From Cristatella mucedo (lineage: Eukaryota; Bryozoa; Phylactolaemata; Cristatellidae), in assembly GCA_009760855.2 (NCBI GenBank), contig WPIO01000118.1:312001-376000 (forward strand): a DNA stretch of 64,000 nt. The letters are read 5' to 3'. The position numbers and the translations under genes were made by a program. Positions 44,313 to 56,429 of this stretch are shown piece after piece (position 1 is the first letter of the stretch; every line of letters starts with the position of its first letter). The notes under the pieces are model-generated. The model was not told where the DNA came from. It worked only from the letters and a program-made list of their open reading frames with translations, and did not search any database.

Positions 44313-45665
44313 CGCCAATGAGGTAAGGTGCTCACTCTTCACGACCCGGGTCGTGGCTTCGAGTCCTACCATGGGTAATGTAATGTAATGTATCTCCGTA
44401 AGTAACTCCACAAAGTCATAAAGACTATGTGGGTGTTACGCAGGAGAGTTTTGTATAGCGCACTCACAGCCTAAGCGGCTTTCGGTACGCATTCGGTAGC
44501 CAACAGATTTCGTCTCACGCAACAGAGAGAAAGTGGGAAGCATAGCAGAGTTAGGAGAGCAGTTGAGGTAGTGAGTAGCATAGAAGTAGCAGTTCAGGAC
44601 CGCTGAAAAAGATGTGCCATAGTCGGCAGTTGGAGAGTAGATGTCGTTGCGTAAGAATTGTGGAAGCGAGTTCCACAGTCTAGGACCTGCAGAGCTAAAG
44701 CTTCTGTCGCCAACTGTCTTTAAGCGGAGGAATGGGACAGCTAATTTATTGTCCACACAGGACCTCAGGGCACGTACAGGCTGAAACTGATGCAGCAGTT
44801 CAGCTAGGTACGAAGGAGCCAAGCCGTGGCGGGCCTTGTGGGTCAGCGTAAGAACTTTGCTCTGTATCCTTTGCTCAACCGGCAACCATCCTAGCTCTTT
44901 CAGCAAAGGTGACACGTGCTCAAACCGCTGGGACTTGAAGACCAGCCTTGCAGCCATATTCATAGTCCGCTGTAGTGGCATAATAGCTTTCTTTGGTAGC
45001 CCAGCCAAAAGGAAATTACAATAATCAAGCCGAGACAGAACTAAAGAGCTAGTTAAATTTTTTACAAGCCACTGTGGGAGACAGCTTCTAATCTTGGATA
45101 GGGATTGGATGTGATGGCTAGCTGTAGAGGCAGTCTCTGAATGAAGCTTTTAAAATTGAGGCAGCTGTCGAACACGACACCTAGATTACGAGCACGTGGT
45201 GAAGGTCGCACAATAGCATCACCTATTAGAACAACAAAGCCTTTTAATCCAGCCACACGCTTAGGGTGTCCTATGAGAAGCAGTTCGGTTTTATCGTCAT
45301 TTAATTTCAGGAAGTTTTCCGACATCCAGGATCGAATATCGGCAAGGCAAGCATTCAGTTTCTCAGTTGCTGCAGCAGATTCCGACGGTTTAAATGACAA
45401 ATACAACTGAGTATCGTCAGCTAAGAAGTGATATCCTATTCCATGGGCCTTAATCACTTTCCCCAGAGGTTGCGTATAAATGGAGAACAGCAAGGGACCA
45501 AGTAAAGACCCTTGAGGGACTCCACAGGTGACCCTTCTCATGTCTGAGACCTTAGCCCCACAAGACACGGATTGAACACATGGGTGGTCCTTTATTGCCA
45601 ACTGCAAGTGGTGGTGGTAGCCGTTGAGGCTATTCTGCAGCTATATAAATTAGGCTGTTAAATAG
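44313..45665 (+). mobile_element. SINE1 split by LINE B
   Basis: Head piece 44313-44376 (GGTCGTGGCTTCGAGTCC) and body piece 45579-45665 (TTTATTGCCAACTGCAA to GGCTGTTAAATAGC). Both breakpoints carry CATGGGT (44370-44376 and 45579-45585), a 7-bp target-site duplication. Confidence 0.85.
44377..45578 (-). mobile_element. LINE family B, 5'-truncated, near-intact frames
   Basis: Frame 45607-45062 contains RT motifs CGVPQGSLLGPLLFSIYTQP and the catalytic ADD box (HFLADDTQLYLSF), then WMSENFLKLNDDKTELLLIG. After a shift, 45008-44436 gives MNMAARLVFKSQRFEHVSPL through VGDRSFSSAGPRLWNSLPQF. 3'UTR, then a (TAATG)n tail at 44377. Long frames and an intact duplication indicate that this is the youngest insertion of the cluster. 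Confidence 0.9.
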
Positions 45666-45765
45666 CTAACCCTAGAGTCAGAAGAGCGAGTGAAACGATA
45701 CCTCGTTCAATTGGGCGGTAGTTCTGACAATTGGGCTGGAGCAAGAGAGTGAAGGGGTGTACACT

Positions 45766-46410
45766 GTAAATATGCTATCTACCCATATAATAAGCTCGGT
45801 TTATTAATTAGTTAGTACGTCCGTCAAGTCACTGACGTCACTTCTAAAATCAGAAATTATACGTAGTAGTACATACAAAAAAATTTATTCTCCACCTAAA
45901 TTTGGTAAGCAATGGACATACATAAGTATAATCTGCTCGTAATCCTTCAAAAATGGTCAGCACGGCCGTAAGTTCCATGTATGGAACTCAAATTTATTTG
46001 CTACCGGCGCTGACTCAAAAATTTCACAAAAATATATGCCTGACAAGTAGTAGAGCGGGCTCACTAACTACATCAGCGGACACTGTTGCCCGCCTTCCAA
46101 AGCAAAGTTTAAGTGTTTCCCTGATTCTTCATGGGTGCAGGCTAATTTCCAAATAAAACTTGTGGTGTTCGCCCGAGATTGTTGACCGGCCATGTTTCAC
46201 AGCAATGAATTAGATCTAAAAGGGGCAAAGCGAGCAGAATTTTGGCGTACCTATCGCAGACAACAACGAGAAAAACAAGCAGCCAAGGAAGTCATTCAGT
46301 GCCACACTGCCAAAACTCAAACATAAATGTCACATACGACAAACTCGACAACAGACAGGAGGAGACTGAAGAAGAAGCCTCCTTACTACAAGGTCAAAAA
46401 CAGAAAAACT
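45766..46410. other. no recognised feature
   Basis: Nothing beyond short chance frames. Confidence 0.5.
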
Positions 46411-46465
46411 GGAGGTAAGAATCGAGCACTTGACGACCCAGGTCGTTATACTGAGTCCTAGCCCG
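46411..46465 (+). mobile_element. weak SINE1 head relic
   Basis: GAGGTAAGAATCGAGCACTT...CGACCCAGGTCGTTATACTG resembles the SINE1 head; B box decayed. Confidence 0.35.
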
Positions 46466-47369
46466 ACAGTAGGCCGGGCTCAGCAGTTGGGCTGGAATTA
46501 CATGTAGGTCAGCGAACACTGAGGCCCGTATTTTGCAACGCTGATTTCTAATTAGCTATTATGTCTAGGATGTTTTCGGTCATAGCAAGCGCTAACTCTA
46601 GCCCGAAATTTTTTATCTTTCACCATACCTGTTATGGTACTTGTCTCCTTCTAAGTCGAAGTTTGGTCACACGCCTGTCAGCATTCTTAGTTTGCTTTGA
46701 ACTTCGAATCGTGAGCGATACTCACTTATCCACCCCGCTTTCAGACACGTCGATGGAGTCATGCATGACTGGAGAGCGGCCTCGTCGCGCGACTCGAAGT
46801 TCTAGGCGTTTGGACCAAAGGTGCACCGTCACCTAACTTCTTCGTAATAATCCGCCACCGGCGGGCTAGGTCGCGTCAAGGGCGAGCCAGTGTGCACCGG
46901 CCGAGCACACAGGCCTTATACCCCATGATCTAAAGATCTCAGGTAAAGCCCGTGTAGCGAAAGCTACAGCCAAAAGGATAGCCCAGAGCGGACGGAAGCG
47001 AAAAGCATGACACGTCGCAGCATTGGAAGTAAAACGCAACACCAAAATTAATTAGGCAAATAGTAGGCGCATAGTCCCCATAGCGCGACGGTGGCCTCAG
47101 GTCACATCTTGGCCGCAGCCGCTGTCTCCCGGGCTCGGCGGTTCGGGCCGTACTACCAGGGCCAGCATCAAAGTTCGCGTCCATGGGTTCGTTTGCGATC
47201 GTTACTGGTCTTAAGCTAGCTAGATGTCGGCGGATTCCAACGCGACTCCTTCAACCGAAGCAGTAGCTGTCCCCCCCCCCGCGATCACAAAGTGGTGCAA
47301 TGCACTCCGGGGTTTTTTACGAAAAGCTGCTGATCCCCCCCCCAAAGAAGTCAGCTTCGTCAAGGTGTT

Positions 47370-48017
47370 CTAGGCGAGAACGTTTTCCATTCGTTTGAGA
47401 AAAGCTGCCTGCTCGGGGATGCGCTGGCGTTCAATCCGGCTGAGGCTAACATATTGCTGACAGATTGTGCAGTACACCATCATCAGTACGTCCCGCCTGC
47501 TCCGGGCTGCCATTCCTTTTACGGATCGATTGTTTTTCTCTACTGTGCAGTTTCCAGTGGATAGGTATGCGCACCGATAAATTGTGTGTATCCCCCGACG
47601 CTCACAAAGCTGGCGAACGGCGTTAGATCGGAAGGTGGCGGAATAGCCCAATAAGAGCCGCCATGGTGGGCCCCTTTCTCGGAATATCACTTCCAAGTGC
47701 CGGACCGCAGAGGTCTCGCGCTCGTCGGCGGTACGCCCCCAGATGGCAAACCTGCTGGGGCCGCTATCAACAAGTGTCACGTACTTGACCCCGTTGAAGA
47801 AAGTAGCATCGATGTCCAGGCTGTGAAAGTTGACATCTACGTCCAGAGGTCCAGGGCTCCTAGACACTGACGCAGGATCCACAGACCGCAACGCATGTGC
47901 GGATCTAACGACTCGCTCCTCCAGCTCGCGTGTTACGGAAATGCGGCGGAAGCAGAGCCTGGTCAGCGACAACGTGCGTTCAACCCCTAGGTGATGCAAG
48001 TCGTAGACCGCTCGCAC
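47370..48017 (-). pseudogene. Gypsy-type integrase
   Basis: The HHCC finger begins DLHHLGVERTLSL and is followed by SAHALRSVD (Cys partly lost). The core has LDIDATFFNGVKYVTLVD and SRFAIWGRTADERETSAVRH. The second catalytic site reads LLLGYSATFRS where LDNS is expected, and the Glu region is VEKNNRSVKGMAARSRRDVL. Catalytic Asp lost, so it is inactive. About 215 codons remain open. Confidence 0.8.
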
Positions 48018-48875
48018 ATCTGTGCTTCTGTTGCCGAGTTCCAGGGGTCAGAGTCTATTTCCCGCCAAACCCCGCCATACTCCAGCCACGCTGCCGTTCG
48101 CCATGCCGCTGAGCTAGAGTAAGACGAGCGGCCCACAGGTTGAACATCTTTACAATAACGCGTGCGCCAACAACAGGGGAACTAAACAAGTCTACATGGA
48201 GGGTCCTAAACAAAGTACACTATAGTGGCGCAAGACGGCGCAAGCGCGCAACAAACGTGTGAGTTGGTCAGTCGGCTTCCACCGTCACACCGTCGCCGGC
48301 CTCCGTACCACCAGTACAAGCGTACACCATACAAGACCCGGCTAGCTGAGTATTCTGGGATAGACGGAGCAGACGTCCACAACAGTCGAGAGCTTCCGCC
48401 GAAAGACGCCAACACACGGGGGTCACGAACACGCTACACGGGGGACGCGGAATATACAAGTCTCAACAACGAGCGTGCTATGCAGCTTCGCTAGGGCCTT
48501 GGGTACTCGTCGCCTTGCGTGCGTGGCCGCATCACCGGAGCACGCCTGCAACCATCCTGGTGCTTAACTCAGCGAGACCGGGAGCATCCAACACCACGAC
48601 TTACTTGGCCAACTTCTCCTACCCAAGAGCCCCGGTGACCTCACGTCACCGCACATCCAGCCATACCGTAGATCCGACCCCGGCTTGGTCGGTGACCCTT
48701 ACCCTCATTAGAGCCGCCCGGTCCAAGCCAACCGAACCTAGCCTGGGTACACTTCTAGTACTGCAGCAGCGAAAGAGAGATTCACGATTGGCTTGAGCCA
48801 CGGCTGCGGCACTCGTGGCTGTGACGTTAAGAGATCTGCTTTGCTGTCGGCTAAACGCACCAGCTTTATTCTCAC

Positions 48876-49320
48876 CTAAAGGTCACAGTCTTTAACTACG
48901 TCGTGGCTTATTGCTGTCAGCTGTCGCGCTAATACCTCGGCCAGAACTAGCCTAGGGATAGGCTTATCGCCTTCGACAAGTGATCGAAGCCTCGAATGCA
49001 CAGTGACCACGTCAGTGTACAAATCGATCTGGCAAAGGCCCCAGGGGAGGGCTAAGTTTAGGCCCTTTATGACATCCTCGAGCTCGGCTAGATTTATACG
49101 CACTACGTCATCTGGTTTTCTAAACCACGAGGCATCCTCCCACAGTCTGCCCTCCACTTCGCGAGCAGGCGCCTAGATCTAAGCTGCTAGCGTCGCACCA
49201 TACCGTCCGTAGTGAGAAGTCCCACGTCCCGCACGCCGGATACAGGATCCACTTTTACCACGCCCACCCGGCTGACCTTCCGTGCCATCTGGCAGGCGTC
49301 CTCCTAACCTCTGTATCCCG
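48876..49320 (-). pseudogene. Gypsy-type RNase H domain
   Basis: Frames give RKVSRVGVVKVDPVSGVRD, WCDASSL, then EDASWFRKPDDVVRINLAEL, EDVIKGLNLALPWG and IDLYTDVVTVHSRLRSLVEG. The D...E...D order is that of retroelement RNase H. One or more frameshifts. Confidence 0.7.
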
Positions 49321-49998
49321 AAACAGGTAATTTGACGCTCTCTTTACTTAGCTGCAGGCCGATCGAAGTCATCCGGCAACGGGAAAATGGCCCGTTAACG
49401 GTCCACACCATGAGAAAAGCTGCCTCCGGGTCGCGAACGAAGGAAGCGGTTCACCTTCGTTATCTCAGCTTCACTTAAGCTTCCCCTCGTGGGCATTGAT
49501 TCGAAGACTTAGCACGCGACCTTGGACCATTTTCTCCAGCGGAGGGCTTAGCTTCTTGCCCGAGCTGCCGTAGCAAAGAGATCGCACGTTCATGCGCGAC
49601 AATTTTATTGTTGGCGATTAACGCGAACCCGTGGGTCTAGAAAACACCTAATTTACACCGCTGTCATTAGCTTTGTCATTGTCAGGCGCTACGCACAATG
49701 CGAAGCCTACCCGCGTAAGCCAGTGCCGTCTTCCCTAGTAGGCGGCCACTTGGTATTTCCACCAGGTGGGGTCGACATGAAGCTTTTAACACGCATTGCG
49801 AAGGTCGATAATGCTGTCATTACTTCCCATGCTGGGCCACAGCCCGACGCTTCTCACTGCAAACGTCATCGCTTGCAGTGTGGCTGAAAGCGTAAAGGTT
49901 TAACTCGCGGTAGTCTAATGAAGTCTTTTGTCTAAAGTAATTTGTCTTTATTGCCCTGGAGCACTGCCATTAGAGGCACGAGGCCTTCACACTCCCCT

Positions 49999-50358
49999 TC
50001 AAAGGGCTTCAGCCAGCCGCGTTGGATTCACTCTTGGATCTCGGTGCGGTTGCCGGCTGGCCTGCAAGCCGGTGGCCACGCGGCAGGCTTTGACGTGGTT
50101 TATTAAGGTTGGAGAAGTAACCCCGTCGGCCCAATGCCACTTTACGATCCATTTTCTGTAACTGTATACCGCCGACAGGTCTCTATCGGAAATGCTGGCG
50201 TTACTCGACAGTTCCCTCAATTTCGCTGCGTTGAAGGTTACTGAATCGCATTCATGGCCTACTGTCACGCCCGCCAGCGTCCACGTCAAGGAGCACGTCA
50301 TAGCCCGGTACGATCTCTCCGATACAAGGCAGTCCAGCTGCATTGGAATGCCCTGCAT
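49999..50358 (-). pseudogene. Gypsy Pol N-terminal part
   Basis: An open frame with LVSERSYRAMT, then YSYRKWIVKWHWADGVTSPT and LINHVKACRVATGLQASRQP, the tract that precedes reverse transcriptase in some invertebrate Gypsy elements. The reverse transcriptase itself (about 49.3-50.0 kb) is too decayed to place its catalytic box. Confidence 0.55.
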
Positions 50359-50574
50359 GCAAAGAGCACGCCATGCCGTGCGGCGACTGGCAACGAGCGA
50401 TTTCTCCCTTAATTACTAGCTCGGCAGCAGGATAAGGCTGCGCCGAGGTGGCATGCCGCCGATTTAGTTACAACTGACCGAGAGGAGCCCCGATACAGGA
50501 GCGCCTTCGTACAACGGCCGCCTTTGCGCAAGTTTGTTGTTGGCAGTCAAGCTGACGGGCAGGGGAGAGCACCA

Positions 50575-50718
<144 letters not shown>

Positions 50719-50739
50719 CATGCGCTTCTCGGTAGACGT

Positions 50740-51452
50740 TTCTTTTTGGCAGCGTATCGGCGCGACGTTCCGGCTATGCGGCTGCTAGACGAGAGTCGTC
50801 GCCGCCACCGCAACGAAATAGAGCCTTCGCTGACGTTGCAAAGAAAGACTGTCGCGGCGTATGTGCGCTTCTGTTTGGCTTGCGAATGCAGAAGCGTTTT
50901 CGTGGAGCCGGACGAGTGCCTCTGGCTCCCAGTGCCCCGGCTGCAACCGAGGAGCTCGGCTCCTGGGCACACATATAGCGCTCGGGCCTTATCAAAAACC
51001 TCGGAAATGTCCGTTTCATCGAGCTTGAACGCCGCACGGAGCTGCTTGCGGATGTCTCCGGAAAGCCTGGTGACAAAAGCGCATTTTAGCGAATCATCCT
51101 ATGTCGCCGCATTCACCAGTCCGACCAGCCGGGCCAAACTAGACGCGTACACATCCACTGAATCCCCACTTTGCAGCCACAGTTTCGTGAGCTTCTCATA
51201 CAATCTAAATTTATCCACCGAAATTGCAGCCAGGAGACCTTTTTTACGGTAGTGTAATCTTTTTTTGCCTAGCCATCGAAGCTCTGGTATACGGCGAACT
51301 CCGCTGGTTACAAAAAGGCGCAGGAATTTGTGGAGGTCGGCAACTTCAATGTCTTTTTTCGCTGCCACTGGTGGGCTAGATCGCGTCAAGGGCGAGCCAG
51401 CAAGCACCGCACAGCTCCGGCCAAATCCAGCTTGCCAGCGTGTACCGGCCAA
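50740..51452 (-). pseudogene. Gypsy gag remnant
   Basis: 51452-51099 gives DLHKFLRLFVTSGVRRIPEL, then SVDKFRLYEKLTKLWLQSGD, a capsid-like helical stretch. After frame changes, 51076-50774 ends in a CxxC-type knuckle remnant (FRCGG). Confidence 0.6.
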
Positions 51453-51489
51453 GCACCCAGGCCGCAGTTAGACCGATTATTAAAAAGCC

Positions 51490-52945
51490 CAGATTCAATC
51501 TGGCCTGATTCCCTTTGTTTCTTTTTTGTCAAAAATTCTTGAAAAGGTGGCCGATCGCTACGTAGCTTGTAGCACTCATTGAAAGGAATACATTGTCAGA
51601 CAAATTTCAGCCGAGATTCAAGCGACACCACTCCTCTCAAGCTGCTTCCCTCCGCGTAACCAACGAGATCCTTTGCAGCAACGCTGAAGGGTATGTCACT
51701 GCCTTCGAAACACTGGCGTGGTTTAAATCGTACTTGTCTGATCGTGTTCAATCCGTGTCGTGTGGGGGTCAGGTCTCACACACGAGAAGGGTCACCAGTG
51801 GAGTCCCTCAAGGGTCTATACTTGGTCCCTTGCTGTTCTCCATTTATACACAACCTCTGGGAAAAGTGATAAGGCCCACGGAATAGGATATCACTTTTAT
51901 GCTGATGATACTCGGTTGTTTTTGTCATTCAAACCGTCGGAATCTGCTGCAGCAGCAGAAAAATTGAATGCTTGCCTTGCCGATATTCGATCGTGGATGT
52001 CGGAAAACTTCTTGAAATTAAATGACGATAAAACCGAACTACTGCTCATTGGAAACCCTAAGCGTGTGGCTGGATTAAAAGGCTTTGCTCTTTTAATGGG
52101 TGATGCTGTTGTGCGACCATCACCACGTGCTCGAAATTTAAGTGTCCGTTTCGACAACTGCCTCAATTTTAAAAGCTTCATTCAAAAGACTGCTTCTGCA
52201 GCTAGCCATCACATCCGGTCCCTATCCAAAATTAGGCGCAGTCTTCCACAGTGGCTTGCAAAAACTTGAACTAGCTCCTTAGTTCTGTCTCGGCTTGATT
52301 ATTGCAATTTCCTATTGGCTGGGCTACTAAAAAAAGCGATTAGGCAACTGCAGCTGACTACGAATATGGCTGCAAGGCTAGTCTTCAAGTCCCAGCGGTT
52401 TGAACACGAGTCTCCTTAGTTAAAAGAACTAAGATGGATGCCGGTTGACAAACGGATTCAGAGCAAGGTTCTTACGCTGACCCACAAGGCCGCCACGGCT
52501 TGGCTCCTCAGTATCTAGCTGAACTGCTGCATCAGTTTCAGCCTGTTCGCACCCTCAGGTCCTGTGTGGACAATAAATTAGCTGTCCCACTCCTCCGCTT
52601 AAAGACAGTTGGCGACAGAAGCTTTAGCTCTGCAGGTCCTAGACTGTGGAACTCGCTTCCACAATTCTTACGCAACGACAACTAATCTACTGCTGCCGAC
52701 TATGGCTCATCCTTTTCAGAAGTGCTGAGCTGCTACTTCCATGCTCACTACCTTAGCTGTTCTCCTGACTCTGCTATGCTTTCCACTTTCTCTTTGTTGC
52801 GTGAGACGAAGTCGGTTGGCTACCGAATACGTACCGAAAGCCGCTTAGGCTGTGAGTGCGCTATACAAAACTCTTATTCGTAAAACCGACATGATCTTTA
52901 CGACTTTGTGGAGTTACAGACGGAGATACATTACATTACATTACT
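51490..52945 (+). mobile_element. LINE family B, long copy
   Basis: RT from a SKILEKVADRYVA-like block through WFKSYLSDRVQSVSCGGQVS, SGVPQGSILGPLLFSIYTQP and HFYADDTRLFLSF (catalytic ADD near 51900), to SFSSAGPRLWNSLPQF. Ends in an ACATT pentamer tail at 52929-52945. Two frames and some stops. It begins right at the edge of the Gypsy element. Confidence 0.9.
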
Positions 52946-53985
52946 GCCATGGCGCTGCTGGAGCTACCAGCTGCCTTCGACAGTATCGATCACGATATCA
53001 TTCTTGGATTGAGAACAACGATCGGTCTGGCAGACGAGGCATGGCACTGGTGTCGTTTAAAAATTGTACTTGTCCGGTCAAGTTCAATCCGTGTCTTGTG
53101 GGCGTCAGGTCTCATCCGCCAGACAAGTCACCCGTGTAGTCCTACATGGATCCGTCCTTGGCCCTTTGCTCTTATCCACTTATACTGGGATCGGCTATAC
53201 TATTTTAGCTGATGATACTCAGCTGTATTTGTCGTTTAATCGATCTTCAGAATCTGGAGTGCTTGATTTGCAAACATTCGTTCCTAGATGTTGGCAAATT
53301 TCCCTAAACTTAGCGACGATAAAACGGGACTGGTACTCCCGGGACACCCAAAGAATGGGGCGGCTGGACTAAATAAATAAATACTAGCTGATTAAACAGC
53401 CTCTTTTTGTATAGCGACAGAAGAGCCTTCAAGGCTATCGCCACCGCTTGCAGTAGCGATAAAGGATCGCCCACTGCAGGATTCGAACCCACGACCTCGG
53501 GGCCGAGATCGTGAAAAGCAACCGCCTTACCTAGTGAGCCATTACGGCGACTAGAAGACGTAGCCCTTCTAATAAGAGATGCTGTTATGCGACCATCGCC
53601 GTGTGCTCGTAATTTAGGTGTCGTCTTAGACAGCTGCCTAAGTTTTGAGAGTTTCACTAAGAAGATGCTTCCTCTGCTAGCCAGCACGTCCGATTCTCAT
53701 CTAAGATTAGGGTCTGTCTTCCGTCCTGCCCAACAATTGACTAGCTTCCTGGTTCTGTCTCTGCAAGGTTATGGCATTTCCATTTTGTCTGGGCAACCGA
53801 AAAAAAGCCATTCGGCCACTGCAGATTATGATTACTGTGGCTGCAAGGCTAGTTCACAAATCCCAAAGGTTTGACCATGTGTTTCCTTTGCTGAAAGAGC
53901 TTTGATTACTGCCGGTTAATAAAAATGATACAGAGTAAAGTTCTTACGCTAAGCATAAGGCCCGTCATGGCTTGGTTGTGAATAA
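52946..53985 (+). mobile_element. LINE family B, older copy split by a SINE
   Basis: Starts at an ALLELPAAFDSIDHDI block (RT motif A region). Carries TILADDTQLYLSF near 53200, breaks at 53370 for a minus-strand SINE, and resumes at 53567 with RDAVMRPSPCARNLGVVLDS. Decayed to about 53985. Confidence 0.8.
53367..53553 (-). mobile_element. SINE1 inserted in LINE B
   Basis: Tail (AAATAAATAAATACTAGCTG) at 53371, B box as GGATTCGAACCC near 53479-53490, head AGTGAGCCATTACGGCGACT ending at about 53552. GACTA at both edges (53367-53371 and 53549-53553) is a possible short target-site duplication. Confidence 0.85.
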
Positions 53986-54329
53986 AACGCGGCTAAAACC
54001 CATGGTTCTGAATTATTCGAGTAATAGACAATGCTAAAGCGGATAGTGACTGATGTCCGTCTCACTTGCAATTCTGTAGCTCAGTGCATTCACACGGTAG
54101 GCCGGTTGTGTCGCAATGTACTTCGTTAGTTTTGATCAACGAGACTGGCTAATTTCGTGAGCACGGTTCACTTTCACTGTTTATGTCTTCGTCCTGAACC
54201 CGGAACCTCATTGCGCTTGTAAAAAAGGTAGTTTTAGCAGAAAAATGAATGCCGATTCCAGGCAGCTGACCATATGTCATAATCTCAATATGCAACCCTG
54301 CATAAGTCTGCTGGCTGCCAAATGCGTGA
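53986..54329. other. no recognised feature
   Basis: No repeat or exon identified between the LINE B copies. Confidence 0.5.
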
Positions 54330-54440
54330 GGAAAGCGGCGTAGGCTATGGGTGTGCTTTAGAAAACTCTCCTGCGTAATTCCGTGTAGCTTTTGTGGCTT
54401 TGTGGAATTACAGACAGAGATACGTGCATACGTACATATA
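54330..54440 (+). mobile_element. LINE family B terminal fragment
   Basis: GGCGTAGGCTATGGGTGTGC...GAAAACTCTCCTGCGTAA then GGAATTACAGACAGAGATAC, the B 3' end, with a degraded CATACGTA tail. Confidence 0.7.
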
Positions 54441-54947
54441 AGCGTTTGAGGAGATTATGCATTAAGCCCGGCAGAAATTTCCGTTTTGGAAACTTCTGTG
54501 CACATAGACGGAGTATGCGTTTACAGAGGCGTGCCATTTTCACTGTTACCTTAAGCTATTTGTTTAATTCATAAGCAATCTTGGAAGACCTCCAGCTACG
54601 TTACAAAGGCGCGCTCCACCGGCAAGTCCCTGGCAGCGCACCGAAGCTGCGACTTTCAGCAAGCTTCTTTTTTAAACCTGTTTACAAAGAGTTACCTATT
54701 TAGCAGCTCTAAAAATATGATCCGCCATGAGAAGTGATAGCCTCTATTTGATGCTAAGGCAATACGTCATTGAGCTCTCTAGCTACCTTCCTAATTCATT
54801 AAACAATTGGTTTCTTCTTTATAGAAATGCTTCGAGGGAGACCGCCCCGATAATAGATTCCTGGCTCCGACCTGCAAGCGCACTGTCAGAGTCACAAGGA
54901 TTTAACGAGTTCACCGCTCTCAAACGTATGCATGCGCACGCTCATTC

Positions 54948-54949
54948 AG

Positions 54950-55019
<70 letters not shown>

Positions 55020-55085
55020 ACACACATACACGCACATACACACGTACACACACACGCACATACACACGTACACACACACACGCAA
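54948..55085. repeat. (AC)n microsatellite with minisatellite edge
   Basis: About 60 bp of near-pure AC, then a longer-period tract in which ACGCACATACACACGTACAC recurs twice (55030-55080). Confidence 0.95.
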
Positions 55086-55621
55086 GAGGGCGTAGTCGAG
55101 ATTTCGTTTTGAGGTACTAAACCTTGACCCTGCGAGGCGTTGTGCAAGGTCAAGGCTCTCGCTAAAAAAATTGCGATTGGAAAGATTCTTGAGCCTCTCT
55201 AGAATCCCGCTATTTTAGCTCTAGTTGTTATTTTAAACGTCCACCCGATGTTAGTTAAGCGCTTATAACGCTTTGGCAGACCGGGAACTTCCGAATCAAA
55301 GGCCAGCCGCCAGCAGGCCTCATTTGATACAAAACGTTTGTGCCCCTGCTTTGCGATTCTGGAGTTGCGTACCGAAGGCGAACAACTCAGCAGGCCCCCT
55401 TAGAACTGTCTAAAAAGAATTGCCTCCTGCCAGCGACTCTAAAAGTATCATCGCTCCTTTATATAACGATAGCCCTCTCGCAAAATAATCGCTGAGCTTG
55501 AACGCCGAAGGCGAATTGCTCCAGCCACATCTAAGAAAAACTCGGCTGCCCCCCTCAAGAGATACAGCTTGATAGATCGCCACGGCATTGGTTGCCCCCT
55601 CACATGGCCTGCCTCTAAAGT

Positions 55622-56005
55622 CTCGTATGCTCCCAAAGCCTGGAACTCACTCCCGACTTGCGTCAGAACGTCCCCTGACTTGACCACGTTTAAAAAGAAC
55701 TTAAAAACACACCTATTTAGGACAGCATTTAGTGGGTCCCTGTGAGTCGTCCTTCGTGTGCTTATGCGTGCTGACAGTGTGCATGCAGCAACTAACCATG
55801 TTATTCATGTTGTTTATCAATCATGATACTCACCATCAATCGTGATACTCACCATCAATCGTGATACTCACCATCAATCGTGATACTCACCATCAATCAT
55901 GATACTCACCATTCAATTGCGTTTCCCTTTGCAGCAAATGTAAAGCGCCTAGGAAGAGATTGAGTTCTCTGAGGGCGCTTTATCGAGTGCGTTATTTTTA
56001 TTATT
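55622..56005 (+). mobile_element. LINE family A 3' end with expanded 3'UTR
   Basis: Coding tail (from CTCCCAAAGCCTGGAACTC), 3'UTR, stem-loop (AAAGCGCCTAGGAAGAGATT) and tail. The 3'UTR contains a 19-bp tandem repeat, listed separately. Confidence 0.88.
55828..55923. repeat. 19-bp tandem repeat, 5 units
   Basis: ATCGTGATACTCACCATCA repeated; the first and last units carry ATCAT in place of ATCGT. Other A copies have a single equivalent unit (ATCATGATATTACTCACCAT-like), so this is a local expansion. Confidence 0.92.
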
Positions 56006-56221
56006 AAGTCCCTCTCCGGTATGCCGGTATTTCCGGTCGCCCTCACAGGTCTTCCGGGCTGGCTAAAGTCTCGATGGATGTCGCTTTTTTGGGCACGCAC
56101 CTCGTTCCCCTGCGATAGGGCTGCACAAAGAGGGCCGCTCTCTTAAGCTGTGAGGCGACTCGCTATGACCAGTAACCATAAGCCGCCGCTTTTTAGCTGC
56201 CGATAAAGCTGATTTCACAGG

Positions 56222-56355
56222 GTAAGTTTAAAAAAAAAATATCTCCTTTGTATATCGCTCCAATAGAAGTAAATCTTTATCCAGGCGCTTTGCACATGGC
56301 ACAGGGCTCGAGCCCACGACCTCAATCGTAGAAGACGAGCACCTTTAGCCGGAGC
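56222..56355 (-). mobile_element. SINE2: tRNA-like head with family A stem-loop
   Basis: Minus orientation: tail side ATCTCCTTTGTATATCGCTC, stem-loop part TCTTTATCCAGGCGCTTTGC, then directly GGCTCGAGCCCACGACCTCA (B-box-like GGGCTCGAGCC). The same junction recurs at 63577-63652. Confidence 0.6.
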
Positions 56356-56429
56356 AAAGAAGGTATTGCAATTTCTCAACCGTAGTAACTTAGAAGCTTC
56401 GAGTTCCCATGTCCAGCTGAGAACGACTG

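Larger units (their letters stand above)
44132..45765 (-). mobile_element. LINE family A copy split by nested insertions
   Basis: Left piece 44132-44310 and right piece 45667-45765 are consecutive parts of one diverged A-type tail in minus orientation. The left ends at the ...CACAGTTAAATGACTTTCC block, and the right resumes at GAGTCAGAAGAGCGAG, as in the 13.8-kb and 14.4-kb copies. The interval is filled by a SINE1, itself split by a LINE B. Confidence 0.75.

Noticed and set aside
55828-55923. CRISPR-like array
   Set aside because: Units abut without unique spacers, inside a LINE 3'UTR of an animal genome.
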